Source: Anaerolineaceae bacterium oral taxon 439
Lineage (GTDB): Bacteria > Chloroflexota > Anaerolineae > Anaerolineales > Anaerolineaceae
Reading direction: 5' to 3'
Assembly: GCA_001717545.1 (NCBI GenBank)
Contig: CP017039.1
Coordinates: 1,116,001-1,180,000, forward strand
Length of the DNA: 64,000 nt
The position numbers and the translations under genes were made by a program. The notes beneath the pieces are model-generated. The model made no database searches. It was not told the DNA's origin and saw only the letters and a list, made by a program, of their open reading frames with translations. Numbering within the stretch: the stretch's first letter is position 1; each line of letters opens with the position of its first letter. Positions 61,386 to 64,000 of the stretch are shown here, piece after piece.

Positions 61386-62845
61386 ACGCGCCGACGCTTT
61401 TTATATTCATCCCGTTTATTTTCGGCGCGCTGGAGTTTTTTTTCGCGGAAAAGCGAAAGCTGATCGCGGCGCTGAGTTTGCTGATCTGCTTTTTTTTAGT
61501 CGGCGTATCGGCGTCGATTCCGATCAACAGCATGATTATTTATGGGGAAAATTCGCTGATCTATACGTCGAGCACCGATATCTTCGGAAGAACGCTGGCG
61601 CTCGAACGGTCGCAGCAGCCCATTCTTTCGTTTTTCTACGCGGTCGCCGCGATCGGGATTCTTCTTTCGCTCGCGATCCCGTCAAGCCGGTTTTTCGTCC
61701 CGGCCGCGTTGACGACGACGGCGATGGTCGTGACGGTTATCGCGGTCAAGCCGTTTATCTTCGGGGCGATGATGGTCTTTCTGGCGACGCTGATGATGTT
61801 CCCGCTGCTCTGGAACGAGCGGCGCGGCACGGGCGACGGATTGCTGCGGCTTGTCTTCTGGCAGCTGATGGGCATGATCCTGCTTTCGCTCGGCGCGTGG
61901 CTGGCGACGCTCGTCGATATCAATCCGACGAATCGGGGGCTGATGCTGCGGGTCACGCTGATCCTTTTTCTCGGACTGGCCTTTTGGCTCGGTTTTTTCC
62001 CGACGCATTCCTGGCTGGGAATGGTTCTGGAGGTAAGCTGTCCGTTTATCAGCGGCTTTCTGGTAACGCTGCTCCAGTTCGCTTCGCTGTATATCCTGCT
62101 CAATTTTATGAATTCGTTTATCTGGGTACGGACGAACGCGACGTTCCTGTTCGGGTTGAAGAATCTTGGAATGGTCATGATGATTCTGGGCGGGATTGAA
62201 ACGCTGACGCAGCGTTCTTTTCAGCGTATTCAGTCAGCGGTTTATCTTGCTGAAAACGGCGTGGCGCTGATGCTGCTGGGGTTCAGGACGCCGGAATCGC
62301 TGACGATCTTTTTTTCGCTGCTGTTTATCCGCGTCCTGTCGGGAATATTCTGGGCGACGGCGAATAAATCCTACCTGAGCGGCGAGCGTGCGCGGGAAGC
62401 GGGGACGGGCGCCGGTTCGAATCGTCCGGCGACTGTTTTCATGATGATCCTTGCTTATTTTTCGATAACCGGTTTCCCGTTTCTGGCTTCCTTCCCGCTC
62501 AAGGTTTCGTTTTTATCGCTTTCATTTTCGCAATCGGAAACGATCGGGGGGCTTGCGTCGGCCGGTTGTTTGCTGCTGACGATTGGCGGATTCCGTTATG
62601 GGTACGGACTGCTGGCCGGGCTGCGCCGGTCCGTCCCGGCGGCGGACGGGGACGAAACGCAGCGGGCCGAAGCGGGCGAACGCGAACCGGGAGACATGAA
62701 GCCGTCGGACGACGAGAGCCGCGGACTGAAATTCGCGTTTTATGGGGGCGGAGCTTTCCTGATTTCGATCCTGCTTTATCCGGAGCTGTTGAACGCGTTT
62801 CTCGTCGGAATCCGGAATCATTTCTCGCTGATCGTCGGCGGCTGA
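61382..62845 (+). CDS. NuoM/NuoN-like membrane protein lacking key lysines
   Basis: The 487-residue polytopic protein has about fourteen TM helices. LGLAFWLGFFPTHSWL (about residues 197-212) corresponds to the helix-7 motif FAxKxPxxPxHTWLP of complex I antiporter-like subunits. The proton-conducting Lys of that motif is replaced by a non-polar residue, and the LLK of the next helix is LLQ. The C-terminus has a Glu/Asp-rich cytoplasmic loop before a final TM. It is the last gene of the ATGA-coupled trio. Proton translocation is therefore doubtful. Confidence 0.7.
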   Translation: MNAPTLFIFIPFIFGALEFFFAEKRKLIAALSLLICFFLVGVSASIPINSMIIYGENSLIYTSSTDIFGRTLALERSQQPILSFFYAVAAIGILLSLAIPSSRFFVPAALTTTAMVVTVIAVKPFIFGAMMVFLATLMMFPLLWNERRGTGDGLLRLVFWQLMGMILLSLGAWLATLVDINPTNRGLMLRVTLILFLGLAFWLGFFPTHSWLGMVLEVSCPFISGFLVTLLQFASLYILLNFMNSFIWVRTNATFLFGLKNLGMVMMILGGIETLTQRSFQRIQSAVYLAENGVALMLLGFRTPESLTIFFSLLFIRVLSGIFWATANKSYLSGERAREAGTGAGSNRPATVFMMILAYFSITGFPFLASFPLKVSFLSLSFSQSETIGGLASAGCLLLTIGGFRYGYGLLAGLRRSVPAADGDETQRAEAGEREPGDMKPSDDESRGLKFAFYGGGAFLISILLYPELLNAFLVGIRNHFSLIVGG

Positions 62846-62884
62846 GGATTTGAAAAGTCGCCGCTGAATCTTCGGAGATAACGG

Positions 62885-62890
62885 TATAAT
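62885..62890 (+). promoter_or_regulatory. -10 element upstream of the coiled-coil gene
   Basis: TATAAT 31 bp before the ATG, with GGGAG as ribosome-binding site in between. No well-spaced -35 is seen. Confidence 0.5.
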
Positions 62891-62921
62891 TGCTTTATAT
62901 TTTTGGGAGTAACAGACTTTT

Positions 62922-64000
62922 ATGGCACAATCCTGGAACCGAACGGTTGATGACGGCTTCGTCGACATGGAGCAGATCATCAAGCGGCTTGAATGGCTCG
63001 ATAACGAGCGCCGGAAAGATAAGAGTCGGATTACGGCGTTGGAAAGCCGGATAACCGACCTGAATACGAACCATTCTCTTTTACAGAGCGAGATCAAGGA
63101 CCTTCAGGAAGAATTCGCCAGGTTTTCGAGTTTTCAGAATCGGATCGACCTGTTGGATCATCAGATTTCCCAGCTGCGGATCGACGCCTTCCGGCAGATT
63201 GAAGAGCGCGATAAGACGCATACGGAACGCGAAAAGGAGATCGATAGCGCGCGCCGGAACGGGCTGGATTCGGCGAATCGGACGCTCAGCGAGCTTCGGA
63301 AGTCAATCGAACCGCTTCAGGAAATCCGAAAGACGCTCCTGACGCGGAACGAGGAATATTTCCGCCTGAACCGCATGATTGAGGAGGTCAATTCGCGGAT
63401 TGAATCCGCCGCGCTTGATAAGGAAGAGTACAACCGATTTCAGAAGACGATCGAAGAAAACCGGAAGCAGGACGCGAAGCGCGTTACCGACGTGCATACC
63501 GAAATGGGGGCGTACCGCAAGCGGATCGACGAGATGCGCGGACGGGTGGACTTGGTGAACGATAATTTGCGTAAGGTTGAACAGCGCATGAACGAGCTTC
63601 TCTCGTCGGAAAGCGAGCGGAAGCAATCGTCGATTTCGTTCCAGGAAAAACAGTCGCTGACGCTGCTTGAATTCGAAAAGACGTGGCAGGAGTGGAAGAA
63701 GGCGTTCGACGAAATCGTCGTTAAGGCGGCAGGTCTCGAAACGCAGATGCAATCGATCGAGAATACGCAGCGATCCGTCAAGCGTTCGCAGGATACGCTC
63801 GACGAGGTTACGAATCGTTTCGACCGGCGGACGAACGAGCTGGTCGAGATGGAACGGCTGATGGAAGAGAAACTGCGGCAGGAATGGTCAACGTTTAAGG
63901 AAGACAATCAGAAGCGTTGGCAGTCTTATCAGCTCGGACAGGAAGAAATCCTCAACGATCAGAAGCGAACGGCCGACGTGCTGCAAACGCGGATACAGCT
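62922..64000 (+). CDS. Long coiled-coil protein, cut by the window end
   Basis: Starting at MAQSWNRTVDDGFVDMEQII, at least 359 codons are open to the end of the window without a stop. After a short N-terminal region (DMEQIIKRLEWLDNERRKD) nearly the whole sequence is charged heptad-type helix (SRITALESRITDLN, NRIDLLDHQISQLRID, RKRIDEMRGRVDLVND and so on) with almost no Pro or Gly. No signal peptide or TM is seen, so a cytoplasmic, possibly cytoskeletal or SMC-like scaffolding protein is inferred. The rest of the gene is needed to name it. GGGAG upstream supports the ATG. Confidence 0.85.
   Translation, partial: MAQSWNRTVDDGFVDMEQIIKRLEWLDNERRKDKSRITALESRITDLNTNHSLLQSEIKDLQEEFARFSSFQNRIDLLDHQISQLRIDAFRQIEERDKTHTEREKEIDSARRNGLDSANRTLSELRKSIEPLQEIRKTLLTRNEEYFRLNRMIEEVNSRIESAALDKEEYNRFQKTIEENRKQDAKRVTDVHTEMGAYRKRIDEMRGRVDLVNDNLRKVEQRMNELLSSESERKQSSISFQEKQSLTLLEFEKTWQEWKKAFDEIVVKAAGLETQMQSIENTQRSVKRSQDTLDEVTNRFDRRTNELVEMERLMEEKLRQEWSTFKEDNQKRWQSYQLGQEEILNDQKRTADVLQTRIQ

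Overview
The window looks like the chromosome of a member of the Chloroflexota, most likely class Anaerolineae. The basis is the combination of GC-rich coding sequence, several secreted proteins with NBR1-type Ig (four-tryptophan) domains and Thr-Pro linkers, an archaeal-style thiolase/HMG-CoA synthase/DUF35 set next to a class II HMG-CoA reductase, a DUF2079 membrane protein, and a PQQ-propeller lipoprotein between yidD and yidC. No plasmid, prophage, CRISPR or IS signature is visible. The taxonomic call is inference from gene content.

Layout. 1-6.2 kb: a secreted protein, then the rpmH-rnpA-yidD-lipoprotein-yidC-jag cluster behind a strong promoter. 6.2-14.4 kb (minus): a six-gene run with two secreted C39-like cysteine peptidase paralogues, a GH13 alpha-glucosidase, two polytopic glycosyltransferase-like membrane proteins and prephenate dehydratase. 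14.5-17.3 kb (plus): a RumA/TrmA-like protein that has lost its catalytic residues, DNA polymerase IV and tRNA-Thr(CGU). 17.5-19.6 kb (minus): GH25 lysozyme and recA. 19.7-25.5 kb (minus): a five-gene sugar ABC transporter/catabolic operon with a LacI-type operator upstream. 25.9-30.2 kb (minus): a two-gene HgdB/HgdC-type acyl-CoA dehydratase/activase-like system.

30.7-40.0 kb is the most unusual region. Five consecutive secreted proteins are built from two interchangeable beta-sandwich modules: NBR1-type Ig domains and an expanded InlB-like repeat of about 107 residues. Inside the region there are near-identical 321-bp tandem repeats, a 399-bp duplication and two pairs of duplicated leader/signal-peptide blocks. 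RNase P RNA follows at 40.1 kb.

40.9-46.4 kb: a carbohydrate-binding beta-helix protein (DUF4353 type), a VTC-domain protein, a DUF4956 membrane protein and an OmpR-type two-component system, the last four tightly coupled. 46.5-48.7 kb: a phosphodiesterase and a serine beta-lactamase-like hydrolase. 48.8-52.4 kb (minus): a secreted repeat protein, DUF2079 and DUF35. 52.5-56.0 kb (minus): the upper mevalonate pathway, in which the thiolase-fold protein has lost all three recognisable catalytic residues. 56.1 kb: AEC transporter. 57.1-62.8 kb (plus): an apparently leaderless unknown gene, dihydropyrimidinase and three ATGA-coupled membrane proteins resembling degenerate complex I/Mrp antiporter subunits. 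62.9 kb to the end: a long coiled-coil protein cut by the window edge.

The coordinates of promoters and hairpins were read by eye. Family assignments come from motif recognition, not searches.
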